From the NCBI RefSeq assembly GCF_018332715.1, contig NZ_BOQP01000032.1:1-64000 (forward strand): DNA of 64,000 bases, read 5' to 3'. A model generated the notes under the pieces. It saw only the letters and a program-made list of their open reading frames with translations. It did no database searches and was not told where the DNA came from. A program made the position numbers and the translations under genes. Numbering within the stretch: the first letter of the stretch is position 1; the number at the start of each line of letters is the position of its first letter. Below are positions 40,631-48,823 of the stretch, piece after piece. Source of the DNA: Winogradskya consettensis (GTDB lineage Bacteria > Actinomycetota > Actinomycetes > Mycobacteriales > Micromonosporaceae).

Positions 40631-42433
40631 CTAGGCCTTGACCCCTGGGGCGTCGATCGGCTCGGCGACCCGCGTGGCCGGGGCCAATCCCTGCGCCTCG
40701 GCCAGCTCCGAGGCCAGTTCGGCCTCGTGCGCCACGAACTCGCCCTCCGCGGCGACCTCGGGCGTCTCGGCCTCCTTCGGCGCGGGCTTGCCGCGCAGGA
40801 GCGAGGCCAGGGCACCGATGACCGTCATCGCGATCGCCAGCCAGAAGACGATCACCAGGCCGTCGTGGAACGGGCCGGAGATCAGCCGGGGGAAGAACTC
40901 CAGGCCGGTCAGGGTGTCGGCGTTCTGCGTGGGCAGGCTGTCGAGGGTCGGCTGACCCAGCAGCTCCGCGATCGGGTTGTACCCGAGGAACGCCGCGAAC
41001 AGCGTGCCGACCGGCGGGATCTGCGCGACCTGATCGGCGGTCGCGGCCGAGACGCCCTGCGCGGTCAGTCCCGAGCTGAGCGTCGACGGCAGCGACCCGG
41101 CCAGCCCGGCGACCATCAGCGAGAAGAACAGCCCGATCGACAGCACCTGCCCGGCGTTCTGGAACGTCGCCCGCATCCCGGACGCGGCGCCACGCATGTT
41201 GGCGGGAACGCTCGACATGACCAAAGACGTGTTCGGCGCCGCGAACAGGCCGCCACCGAGCCCGTTGACGAAGATCAGCACCGCGAAGACGGCGTAGTTG
41301 AAGTCGCTCGGCAGCAGCAGCATCCCGACGAAGGACCCGGCCATCACCAGCAGACCGCCTGCCGCGAACAGCCGTGGACCGAAGCGGTCGGAGAGGGCAC
41401 CTGCCAGCGGACCCGCGACGAGGAAGCCGATCGTCAACGGGACGAGGTAGATACCGGCCCACAGCGGCGTCTGCTCGTAGTCGTACCCGTGCAGCGGCAG
41501 CCAGATCCCCTGCAGCCAGATGATCAGCATGAACTGGAGCCCGCCCCGCGCCACCGCGGAGAGCAGGCTGGCGATGTTGCCGCTGGTGAACGCGGTATTC
41601 CGGAAGAGTGCGAGCGGGAACATCGGATCGGCGACCCGGGTCTCGATGATGCCGAAGGCCACCAGCACCAGACCGCCACCGATCAGCCCGGTGAGCACCC
41701 ACGGACTCGTCCAGCCCATGGTGTGACCGCCGTACGGCTGAATGCCGTACGTGATGGCGGCGAGCACCGCGGTGAGCCCGACCGCGAAGGTCGCGTTGCC
41801 CCACCAGTCGATCTTCGCCTTGCGCCGGACCCCGGTGTCGTGCAGCGACCGGTACGCCCAGACCGTGCCGAGAATGCCCAGCGGGATGTTCACCCAGAAC
41901 ACCGAACGCCAGTCCCACTCGGCCAGCACGCCACCGACGACCAGGCCGATGAACGAGCCGGCCAGCGCGGCGACGATGTTGACGCCGAGCGCCATGCCGC
42001 GCTGCTTCGCCGAGAACGCGTCGGTGATGATCGCAGCGGAGTTGGCCATCAGCATCGCCCCGCCGACCGCCTGCAGCACCCGCCAGCCGATCAGCCACAG
42101 CGCTCCCCCGCCGCCGTCGAACGGGTCCAGCGCCAGGATCACCGAGGTCAGCGTGAAGATGGCGAACCCGGCGTTGTAGATCTTCACCCGGCCGTACATG
42201 TCACCGAGGCGGCCGAGCGTGACCACCAGCACCGCCGTGACGAGCATGTAGCCCATCAGCATCCAGAGCAGATAGCTGACGTTGCCCGGCTCGAGGGCGT
42301 TCAGGTGGATGCCCTTGAAGATCGCCGGCAGCGAGATCAGGACGATCGAGGAGTTGATGGTGGCCAGCAGCGTGCCGAGCGTGGTGTTCGACAGAGCGAC
42401 CCACTTGTACCTCGGATGATCAACTGTGAGCAC
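40631..42433 (-). CDS. DHA2-family MFS exporter co-transcribed with MarR
   Basis: About 600 residues with 14 helices: TINSSIVLISLPAIF in helix 1, GRLGDMYGRVKIYNAG after helix 2, GWRVLQAVGGAMLMANSAA in helix 4. The C-terminal 55 residues are an acidic, alanine-rich tail. The GTG at 42433 gives the usual start VLTVDHPRYKWVALSN; ATG 42502 in frame would overlap marR by 29 bp. It follows the MarR gene in one operon, a common arrangement for multidrug export. Confidence 0.9.
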   Translation of the reverse strand: MLTVDHPRYKWVALSNTTLGTLLATINSSIVLISLPAIFKGIHLNALEPGNVSYLLWMLMGYMLVTAVLVVTLGRLGDMYGRVKIYNAGFAIFTLTSVILALDPFDGGGGALWLIGWRVLQAVGGAMLMANSAAIITDAFSAKQRGMALGVNIVAALAGSFIGLVVGGVLAEWDWRSVFWVNIPLGILGTVWAYRSLHDTGVRRKAKIDWWGNATFAVGLTAVLAAITYGIQPYGGHTMGWTSPWVLTGLIGGGLVLVAFGIIETRVADPMFPLALFRNTAFTSGNIASLLSAVARGGLQFMLIIWLQGIWLPLHGYDYEQTPLWAGIYLVPLTIGFLVAGPLAGALSDRFGPRLFAAGGLLVMAGSFVGMLLLPSDFNYAVFAVLIFVNGLGGGLFAAPNTSLVMSSVPANMRGAASGMRATFQNAGQVLSIGLFFSLMVAGLAGSLPSTLSSGLTAQGVSAATADQVAQIPPVGTLFAAFLGYNPIAELLGQPTLDSLPTQNADTLTGLEFFPRLISGPFHDGLVIVFWLAIAMTVIGALASLLRGKPAPKEAETPEVAAEGEFVAHEAELASELAEAQGLAPATRVAEPIDAPGVKA

Positions 42434-42473
42434 GGCGAGATGACCCCCCTTCAGGGCTTCGGTGGTACGGAGT

Positions 42474-42926
42474 TCAGGTGGTGGTGTGCGCTGCGACGGC
42501 ATCGACGAGCCGTTCCATGGCCGGCAACGCGGCGATGATCGCCGCACGGTCCGGCGCGGAGAGACTCGCCAGCACGGTGTCGAGCGCCTCGGCATACGCG
42601 ACTCTGCGCTGCTCGACGAGCGCGCTCCCGGCCTCGGTGATGCTCACGAGCACGGCCCGGCGATCGGCGGGGTCTCCGCCGCGCACGGCGAATCCGTCCT
42701 TCTCCAGCCGGGTGACCAGCTGGGTCATCGCGGGCTGCGTGACACTCTCGGCGGCATGCAGCTCGGAGAGCCGCTGCGGGCCGAGCTGATCAAGGCGTTT
42801 CAGGGTGGAGTGCGCGGTCAGGCTGAGCCCCATCCGCGGCGCGAGCCGTCGCAGCGCGTCATAGAGCCGCGCGAGCCCGAAGGCAACGAACGCACTCTCA
42901 GGCTGGGACTCGATCACCGGCTGCAT
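42474..42926 (-). CDS. MarR-family transcriptional regulator
   Basis: A 150-residue MarR protein with winged helix at about residues 50-115 (QRLSELHAAESVTQPAMTQL, then LEKDGFAVRGGDPADRRAVLV as recognition helix and wing). It leads the two-gene operon with the DHA2 exporter. TATAAA ends 7 nt before the ATG, suggesting a leaderless message, and ATACATGTAT further upstream is a likely site for autorepression. Confidence 0.92.
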   Translation of the reverse strand: MQPVIESQPESAFVAFGLARLYDALRRLAPRMGLSLTAHSTLKRLDQLGPQRLSELHAAESVTQPAMTQLVTRLEKDGFAVRGGDPADRRAVLVSITEAGSALVEQRRVAYAEALDTVLASLSAPDRAAIIAALPAMERLVDAVAAHTTT

Positions 42927-42933
42927 ACCAAGA

Positions 42934-42959
42934 TTTATATCACTGGCTTATACATGTAT
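42934..42959 (-). promoter_or_regulatory. marR promoter and palindrome
   Basis: TATAAA (42939-42934) is a good -10 box, 7 nt before the marR ATG. The perfect 10-bp palindrome ATACATGTAT (42950-42959) is about 10 bp upstream of it. The block is strongly AT-rich against its surroundings. Confidence 0.5.
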
Positions 42960-43063
42960 CTCCGCGAAGTGACGCACCCCTCACCCCCGACGCACATTGA
43001 CCACCCTTACGCGCGCACCCCGAAGTCCCCCGCGCCCCACACCCGAAATGCCACGATGCATCC

Positions 43064-43591
43064 ATGGACCCGCGCCGCCACCACAGTTGGCTGCATCCCC
43101 ACCTGGGAACAACGACGCTCCACAGCCCCACCCCCGAGGCCTACCTGGCAGCCCTCCGCCACGTAGCCCGAACCCTTGACGAGGACCCCGCCTGGCGCCT
43201 CTGGTGGCAAGCCGCCGGAATCCCCCACTGCGAACTGGGCATCGTCGCCGAAAACCACCTGGACCACCGACGCCCCAGCGCCGACATCCGAAAAATCAAA
43301 GGCAATCTCCACGCCAACTTCACCTGCGCCGCCCCCGCAGCCACAGCCCGCCCCGCAGCCCTCCTACCCCTGGCCATCCACGAGGTAACGGGCATATTCG
43401 AAGTCATCCGCGAAGCAATCGGCCTACCACCCCTGCCCCCGGCCCCACCCCTGCCGGCCCTCCCCGAACACCTGACCGACCTGCAGGTAACCCACCGAAC
43501 CCTCCCGCCGGACCAGGGCCCCCTCGAACCCCAGGGCTACCTCACCCTCACCCAGATCCAGGAATTCTTCACCGACGACCCCACCCGCTGA
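43064..43591 (+). CDS. Hypothetical protein with Pro-rich linker
   Basis: A 175-residue protein of unknown function: an N-terminal helical part of about 120 residues (SPTPEAYLAALRHVARTLDE), then a proline-rich linker (IGLPPLPPAPPLPALPEH) and a short C-terminal helix. It has tryptophan-rich spots and no signal peptide. Third codon positions are almost all C or G, with an unusual preference for C, which supports coding but differs in style from its neighbours. ATG 43064 has no clear ribosome-binding site. Confidence 0.65.
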   Translation: MDPRRHHSWLHPHLGTTTLHSPTPEAYLAALRHVARTLDEDPAWRLWWQAAGIPHCELGIVAENHLDHRRPSADIRKIKGNLHANFTCAAPAATARPAALLPLAIHEVTGIFEVIREAIGLPPLPPAPPLPALPEHLTDLQVTHRTLPPDQGPLEPQGYLTLTQIQEFFTDDPTR

Positions 43592-43592
43592 C

Positions 43593-43608
43593 GGCCCTCA
43601 AACGGGCC
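43593..43608. terminator. Weak hairpin between converging genes
   Basis: GGCCC and GGGCC form a 5-bp stem with a TCAAAC loop just after the stop of the hypothetical gene. It may be a weak bidirectional terminator. Confidence 0.3.
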
Positions 43609-43893
43609 AGCTCAACGTGCCGAACCCCTTGCAGCGCACCTCACACAACGACTCGAAGACTTCGTAATGCAGATGACTATTTGCCCATTCCGGTTGGACT
43701 GCGGGACCGGCGCGAACCAGAGGTTCGGAAACCCAGATTCGCGACGGGCCCCCTGATAAGGGTTTTCATCGCGGCGCATGGCCCAAGCCAGGACATGGAT
43801 TCGCAGATCGACGTCGGGCTTCTCGAGGCCGATCCAGATGTCGATATGCTCGATGAACTCCTTGAGGCGCCACGGGGAAGGCTCAGGATTCAC
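43598..43893 (-). pseudogene. Probable toxin-position gene partner of the Panacea antitoxin, frameshifted near 43667
   Basis: From GTG 43893 the frame gives 93 residues ending at 43612 (start MNPEPSPWRLKEFIEHIDIW; middle MRRDENPYQGARRESGFPNL). After GQIVIC the frame turns into a Ser/Arg/Cys-rich tail. The frame one base away continues HYEVFESLCEVRCKGFGTLS and stops at 43598, and looks far more protein-like. One extra base in 43663-43672 would join the two into 98 residues. The gene overlaps the antitoxin by 11 bp. A truncated toxin or a sequencing error are both possible. Confidence 0.6.
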
Positions 43894-44437
43894 GCCGCAT
43901 CCTTGCCAGGATCTCTTCCCGGGTGTCGACCTTCCCGGACGTCGAAGGTGGCCGGCTCATCACCTCTTCGAGCATCCGACGCAGCTCACCACCGTCGAGC
44001 GGGATGGCATCGTCCGTTCCCTGGGCGCCCCGGGTCTGGAAATAATGCGTGAGCGATTCAAGCTCGATCGGGACACTCCGCAGGGGACTGCGGCCCCGAT
44101 CAGCCGATTTCCAGGGAGTCTCGTTACGGGTCAGATTCTCGAGATCATTACCCGTGAGATTGCCGTAACGACTCAGCACATAGCCGATCGTGTTGAGCTC
44201 CGCCTCTCCCAGCGGCCTCGGTGAAGGGCTCGGCTCGCTCGTCGCCTCCTGCCGCCAGAGCGCCCCGACCACAGGGCCCCCGTCCCAGGCATGAATCGTC
44301 TCTGCGAACAGCGGTGCTTCGAACGTCGCCAGGTGGTGGCCCTGGCAGTAGTAGAGCAGCTTGTGGAGCTTATTGACCGACAGCTCGGGGAGCCGATCAC
44401 GGAGGACAGCGGCGACGTCGCGTGCGGAGACGGTCAT
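43883..44437 (-). CDS. Panacea-domain (DUF4065/SocA-like) antitoxin
   Basis: A 184-residue protein with a complete Panacea domain: NKLHKLLYYCQGHHLATFEA, AETIHAWDGGPVVGALW, then YVLSRYGNLTGNDLENLT and NETPWKSA. This domain is an antitoxin that neutralises many unrelated toxins encoded next to it. ATG 44437 (MTVSARDVAAVLRDRLPEL) matches the normal family start; an in-frame ATG at 44542 would add 35 unrelated residues. The C-terminal 30 residues (RREEILARMRRES-like end) are charged and may bind the partner. It is first in a two-gene unit. Confidence 0.88.
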   Translation of the reverse strand: MTVSARDVAAVLRDRLPELSVNKLHKLLYYCQGHHLATFEAPLFAETIHAWDGGPVVGALWRQEATSEPSPSPRPLGEAELNTIGYVLSRYGNLTGNDLENLTRNETPWKSADRGRSPLRSVPIELESLTHYFQTRGAQGTDDAIPLDGGELRRMLEEVMSRPPSTSGKVDTREEILARMRRES

Positions 44438-44621
44438 TCGCGAATGGTATGGCTGGTCAGGGGTGTCAGGCGAGACCTCGACGGGGTGCTGCGCCAGGGA
44501 ACTTTCGGATGCCGCCGGGGCATCAGCGAGTGTGACTGACATGGTGATGAGGCTAGTCGTTGCGCAAGGGTTGCGGAAGGCCTAGTAGGCGTTTGTCAGG
44601 TATTGGCACGCGACAAGGTCG

Positions 44622-45920
44622 TCAGCCGGTCATTTTCTCCGGGTTTATCCGCTCCGGGCGATGGGCGCCGGGCACCCGGGACGGCGGAATCGAGGGGGCG
44701 ATGGGTTCAGTGGAAGCGGACGGGGAGGGGGCGACCACGATCGCTGCGCCGCCGAGGCCGATTCCGGCATATACAACGGGTTTGGCCAGGCGGAGCACCG
44801 CCGCGTGCAGCAGCCCGACGACCAAGGGTCCCGCGGCGCAGGCCAGCAGGACGCGGTGGTTCTCGCAGGCGAGCCACCCCAGCACCCCGAACCCCACAGT
44901 GGACACTGCGGGTGTGAAGAGGCGGCGCCAGAACCCCTCGCCCGATGGGTGACGGTTGAGGAAAAGCAGCGCGGAGAGGGAGGCGCCGAGGAGCAGGACC
45001 ACGATGCCCAGCCCACCCGCGAGCATGATGTCCTGGGGATCCACCGGGACGAAGATCAGTGCTGCGATGGACAGTCCGGCAACAACGGACTGCGTTGCGG
45101 ACGCGGGGCGGAGCCGGGCCAGCGCGGGCGGCAGCACGCGTTCTCGGCCCAGGGCGGCGAGGTAGCGGACCATCACGTGGTGCAGGGCGAGCTGGCCGGC
45201 GAGGAGGCTCGCGGTGAACGCCCAGGTGGTGGCTTGGACGTCGGTGGACGACCTGAGCGCGTACAGGATGATCAGAAGCAGGACCACGACGTAGGTCGCG
45301 GGGGCCGTGGAGCGTCGCACGTCCTGACTGAATGCCGCAGTGACCTCGATGCCCGCGAAGGTGAGGGTCGCGGTTAGCAGCAGCAGACCAAGCTCCGGGC
45401 GACCGGTTTCGGTCAGGCGGAAGGCGTCCAGGGTGTGCGGGAGGTCGGCCGCGACCGGGATGGCGAGGGAGGCGAGGGCGCCTACGACCAACAAGATCAT
45501 CAGCCAGGCGGCGAAGCCGATCGGGAGCATTCCGCTGAGCGCGACCACCGCCCAGCACGCACCCGCCACCGCCCACCACGGTGCTCCGAAGCGCGGCGCG
45601 AGCACTGCATAAAGACCGAGTTGCATTGATTGGTACGCCGTGAGCGCCAACCACCCCGCCGCCACCCCGAACGGCCGCCCGAGCCCCCGCGCCGCGAACG
45701 TGTACAGCGCACCCGAGGACGGCAGCCGGCGGGTCAGTCCCGCGTAGGCAGTGGCGAAGATCAGGAGGAGGAGCCCGGCGGCCGCCACGACCAGCGGCGG
45801 CGGGAGATCGGCGGGGAGCAGCGGGGTCGCCGCGGCGAGGGCGACGCCGATCACGGACGCTCCGCCGAGGCGCCCCGCCTTCAAGGTCAGCGGCGTGGGC
45901 ACCGCTCCATTGACGCCCAT
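44622..45920 (-). CDS. APC-superfamily amino acid/polyamine permease
   Basis: A 432-residue permease with about 12 helices. LTLKAGRLGGASVIGVALAA is the helix 1 region, GLTRRLPSSGALYTFAARGLG the conserved loop after helix 2, and TATLTFAGIEVTAAF the helix 6 region. The last 35 residues are a Pro/Ser-rich cytoplasmic tail. ATG 45920 is preferred; TTG 45938 is in frame. No metabolic neighbour indicates the substrate. Confidence 0.9.
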   Translation of the reverse strand: MGVNGAVPTPLTLKAGRLGGASVIGVALAAATPLLPADLPPPLVVAAAGLLLLIFATAYAGLTRRLPSSGALYTFAARGLGRPFGVAAGWLALTAYQSMQLGLYAVLAPRFGAPWWAVAGACWAVVALSGMLPIGFAAWLMILLVVGALASLAIPVAADLPHTLDAFRLTETGRPELGLLLLTATLTFAGIEVTAAFSQDVRRSTAPATYVVVLLLIILYALRSSTDVQATTWAFTASLLAGQLALHHVMVRYLAALGRERVLPPALARLRPASATQSVVAGLSIAALIFVPVDPQDIMLAGGLGIVVLLLGASLSALLFLNRHPSGEGFWRRLFTPAVSTVGFGVLGWLACENHRVLLACAAGPLVVGLLHAAVLRLAKPVVYAGIGLGGAAIVVAPSPSASTEPIAPSIPPSRVPGAHRPERINPEKMTG

Positions 45921-45982
45921 GCCGGACGTCGTTGGCAACTACCTGTGATCACGCAATGACCAATGGTGAAAAGATTGGCACA

Positions 45983-46972
45983 TCAGGGTTCTATCAGCGT
46001 CTTCCTGCCCACGCCGGCGCGGAACTGGGAGAGGGCCTCGGCGTAGTCGGTCAGCGGGAAGCGGTGACTGATGAAGATGGCCGGATCGAGGACCCCCGCG
46101 GCAAGGAGTTCGCCCGCGCGGTCGAAGCTGTGCAGGACTGCCATCGAGCCGGTGATGGTGATCTCGCGGCGGTAGATCTCGTACGGCTCGATCTCGACGC
46201 GGGCGTCGTACGCGGAAACGCCGAACTGCAGGAACGTCCCGCCCCGGCCCACCCGGGCGAGGCCGTCCCGGATCGCGGCCGGTGCGCCGGTGCAGTCGAT
46301 GACGACGTCCCAGCCGCGGGGTGCGTCCAGCTCGTCGGCGTTGGTGACCGCAGCCGTACACCCCAGCAGTTTTGCCGTTTCGAGCCGTTCGGGGTTGATG
46401 TCCACCATGGACACCGTTGCGGCGCCGGCCCGTTTCGCGAGCTCAAGCATCATCAGGCCCATCGTGCCCGAGCCGTAGATGAGGAACGTGTCGGACATCC
46501 GGCGCGGGAGGACGTCGAATCCGCGTACCGCGCAGGAGAGGGGTTCGATCAGGGCCGCGTCGCGGGCCGCGAGGTGCGACGGGAGCCGGAAGAGGTTGGC
46601 CCGGGGTGCGAGGACGAATTCCGCCGCCGCACCGGGCCGGGTGACCCCGATGGCGTTCCAGTTCTCGCACTGGTTGCCGCGGGCCCGCTTGCACTGGTAG
46701 CAGTAGCCGCAGTACAGCGACGGGTCCACCGCGACCTGGTCACCGATGGCGAAGTCGGTGACGGCCGCGCCGACCTCCACGATCTCCCCGGCGAACTCGT
46801 GACCGGGGACGATCGGGAAGGCCGGCGCGAACTCGCCGTCCATGATGTGCGCGTCGGTGCCGCAGATGCCCACCGCCGCCGGCCTGACCACCACGTCGGT
46901 GGGGCCGGGCGCCGGGTCCGGCACGTTCTCGATCCGGATCGTGCCGGGCGTGACAACCACGGCGGCTCTCAT
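45983..46972 (-). CDS. Zinc-dependent medium-chain alcohol/polyol dehydrogenase
   Basis: A 329-residue MDR enzyme. Catalytic zinc ligands are Cys37 (GICGTD), His58 and Glu59 (PGHEF); the four structural-zinc cysteines are 88, 91, 94 and 102. The Rossmann loop is YGSGTMG near 172 and Asp in MVDINPERL favours NAD+. It resembles sorbitol/threonine-type dehydrogenases. It is the last gene of the ABC operon and overlaps the permease by 4 bp (ATGA), so it probably oxidises the imported polyol. Confidence 0.93.
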   Translation of the reverse strand: MRAAVVVTPGTIRIENVPDPAPGPTDVVVRPAAVGICGTDAHIMDGEFAPAFPIVPGHEFAGEIVEVGAAVTDFAIGDQVAVDPSLYCGYCYQCKRARGNQCENWNAIGVTRPGAAAEFVLAPRANLFRLPSHLAARDAALIEPLSCAVRGFDVLPRRMSDTFLIYGSGTMGLMMLELAKRAGAATVSMVDINPERLETAKLLGCTAAVTNADELDAPRGWDVVIDCTGAPAAIRDGLARVGRGGTFLQFGVSAYDARVEIEPYEIYRREITITGSMAVLHSFDRAGELLAAGVLDPAIFISHRFPLTDYAEALSQFRAGVGRKTLIEP

Positions 46973-47838
46973 TTGACCGCGCCCATCGAAAGACCGCGGA
47001 CCAGCTTGTTCTGGGCGACCCAGCCGGCGATCAGCACCGGCAGCGAGACCAGGGTGGCCGCCGCGCAGAGCCGGGCCAGGAAGAGGCCCTCGGAGGAGAT
47101 GAAGCCGACCAGGAAGATCGGGGCGGTGCCGGCGTTCGTCGCGGTCAGGTTCACCGCCAGGAAGAACTCGTTCCAGGCGAAGATGAAGCAGATCAGGGCC
47201 GTCGCGGCCAGGCCCGGCGACACGATCGGCAGGATGATCTTCCGGATCGACGTGAGCAGCCCGGCGCCGTCGACCTCGCCGGCCTCCAGCACCTCGCGCG
47301 GCACCTCGAGCAGGAACGACCGCATCATCCAGACCGCGAGCGGCAGGTTCATCGAGGTGTAGAGCAGCACCATCGTCCACACGTTGTCGAGCATGCCGAG
47401 GTTCTTCACCAGCAGGTAGACCGGCAGCAGCGCGGCGACCGCGGGCATCATCTTGGTCGAGATGAAGAAGAACAACACGTCGGTCCATTTCGCGACCGGG
47501 CGCAACGAGAGGGCGTACGCCGCGGGGGTGGCCAGGATGACCACCAGCAGCGTGGAGAACACGCTCGCCATCAGCGAGTTCAGCAGGAACGGCATGATGT
47601 TGCGGTCGAAGACCTGCGCGTACTGATCGAAGGTAGGCGTGAAGACCCAGGTGGGCGGGTTGCTGGCGGCGTCCTGCTCCTGCTTGAAGCTGGTGAGCAC
47701 CATCCAGATCACCGGGAACACGAAGATGATCCCGGCGACCCAGGCGACGACTCCCCAGATCGCACTGCCCATGCGGCGCCGTGCGGCGGGTTTCAAGGCC
47801 GTGGAGGACTTCACTGCGGGCGTGGCGAGTGTCGTCAT
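46969..47838 (-). CDS. Sugar/polyol ABC transporter permease (MalG type)
   Basis: A 289-residue inner-membrane permease with six helices and the ATPase-docking EAA loop EAGEVDGAGLLTSIRKIILP near residue 200. It pairs with the MalF-type permease, which overlaps its start by 4 bp. Together with the dehydrogenase the layout is like sorbitol/mannitol (Smo/Mtl) uptake operons. Confidence 0.94.
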   Translation of the reverse strand: MTTLATPAVKSSTALKPAARRRMGSAIWGVVAWVAGIIFVFPVIWMVLTSFKQEQDAASNPPTWVFTPTFDQYAQVFDRNIMPFLLNSLMASVFSTLLVVILATPAAYALSLRPVAKWTDVLFFFISTKMMPAVAALLPVYLLVKNLGMLDNVWTMVLLYTSMNLPLAVWMMRSFLLEVPREVLEAGEVDGAGLLTSIRKIILPIVSPGLAATALICFIFAWNEFFLAVNLTATNAGTAPIFLVGFISSEGLFLARLCAAATLVSLPVLIAGWVAQNKLVRGLSMGAVK

Positions 47839-48764
47839 CGGGACTCCTCCATGCGGAACAGGCTCGAGATGACGCGCAGCGCGAACGTCGCCACGATGAT
47901 CGTCAGGATCACCACGATGACGCCGGCGGCCGACGCCTCGCCGTACTCGAACTTGCGGAACGTCGTCAGGTAGATCTCGTACGGCAGGTTGGTCGTCGCC
48001 GTACCCGGTCCGCCCTGGGTGATGGTGAAGACCGCGTCGAACGTGTTGACCAGGTAGATCGAGCCGAGCAGTGCGCCCAGCTCCAGGTACTGACGCATGT
48101 GCGGGAGCGTCATGTGGGTAAAGATCTTCCAGGCGCCGGCCCCGTCGACGCGGGCGGCCTCCAGGATGTCCTCGCTCTGCGACTGCAGGCCGGCCAGCAG
48201 GATCAGCATCATGAACGGCGTCCACTGCCAGACGAGCGTGGCGATGACCGCGGCCTTCGGGTACGACGAGACCCAGTCGGTCGAGCCACCGAAGATGCCG
48301 TTGATCAGGCCGTACGCCGGGTTGTAGAGGGCGTGCTTCCAGAGCAGCGCCGCCGCGATCGGCATCACCAGGAACGGCGTGATCAGCATCGTCCGGACGA
48401 CGCCGCGGCCGAAGAACTTGCGGTCCAGCAGGATCGCGAGCGCCAGCCCCAGGATCATCGAGAAGATCACCGCGCCGGCCGTCAGCAGCACCGTGTTGAG
48501 GAGGGCCGACTGCAGCCGCGTGTCGGTCAGCACCGTCACGTAGTTGTCGAGGAAGACGAACGGCCGATCACCCGGGCGCAGGGCGTTCCAGTCCAGCGTG
48601 GACAGGTAGATGGTGACCAGGAACGGCACCTGGGTCACGACGATGGCGAAGATGAGTGCGGGCAGCAACGGGGCCCGGCGGACCCAGCGGTCCTTGGCTC
48701 CGCCCTTGGGTGACACCACGGGAGCTTCCGGCTTCGGATCCGCCCGGGTGATGACGTCGGTCAT
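47835..48764 (-). CDS. Sugar/polyol ABC transporter permease (MalF type)
   Basis: A 309-residue permease with six helices and the EAA loop EAARVDGAGAWKIFTHMTLP near residue 215. PFVFLDNYVTVLTD after helix 1 is typical of the MalF group. It starts about 60 nt after the binding-protein gene, behind a strong hairpin. No ATP-binding subunit gene is present in the window, so a shared MsiK-like ATPase encoded elsewhere probably powers it. Confidence 0.94.
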   Translation of the reverse strand: MTDVITRADPKPEAPVVSPKGGAKDRWVRRAPLLPALIFAIVVTQVPFLVTIYLSTLDWNALRPGDRPFVFLDNYVTVLTDTRLQSALLNTVLLTAGAVIFSMILGLALAILLDRKFFGRGVVRTMLITPFLVMPIAAALLWKHALYNPAYGLINGIFGGSTDWVSSYPKAAVIATLVWQWTPFMMLILLAGLQSQSEDILEAARVDGAGAWKIFTHMTLPHMRQYLELGALLGSIYLVNTFDAVFTITQGGPGTATTNLPYEIYLTTFRKFEYGEASAAGVIVVILTIIVATFALRVISSLFRMEESR

Positions 48765-48786
48765 TGTCGGCCTTCCGGGTAGGTAC

Positions 48787-48816
48787 GGAGGCGCTGCCCG
48801 TGGGGGCAGCGCCTCC
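48787..48816 (-). terminator. Intercistronic hairpin after the binding-protein gene
   Basis: A perfect 13-bp stem (48787-48799 with 48804-48816) and a 4-nt loop, 8 nt after the binding-protein stop and inside the operon. Such hairpins often stabilise the upstream mRNA or partly stop transcription, giving more binding protein than permease. Confidence 0.7.
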
Positions 48817-48823
48817 GCGGGCG

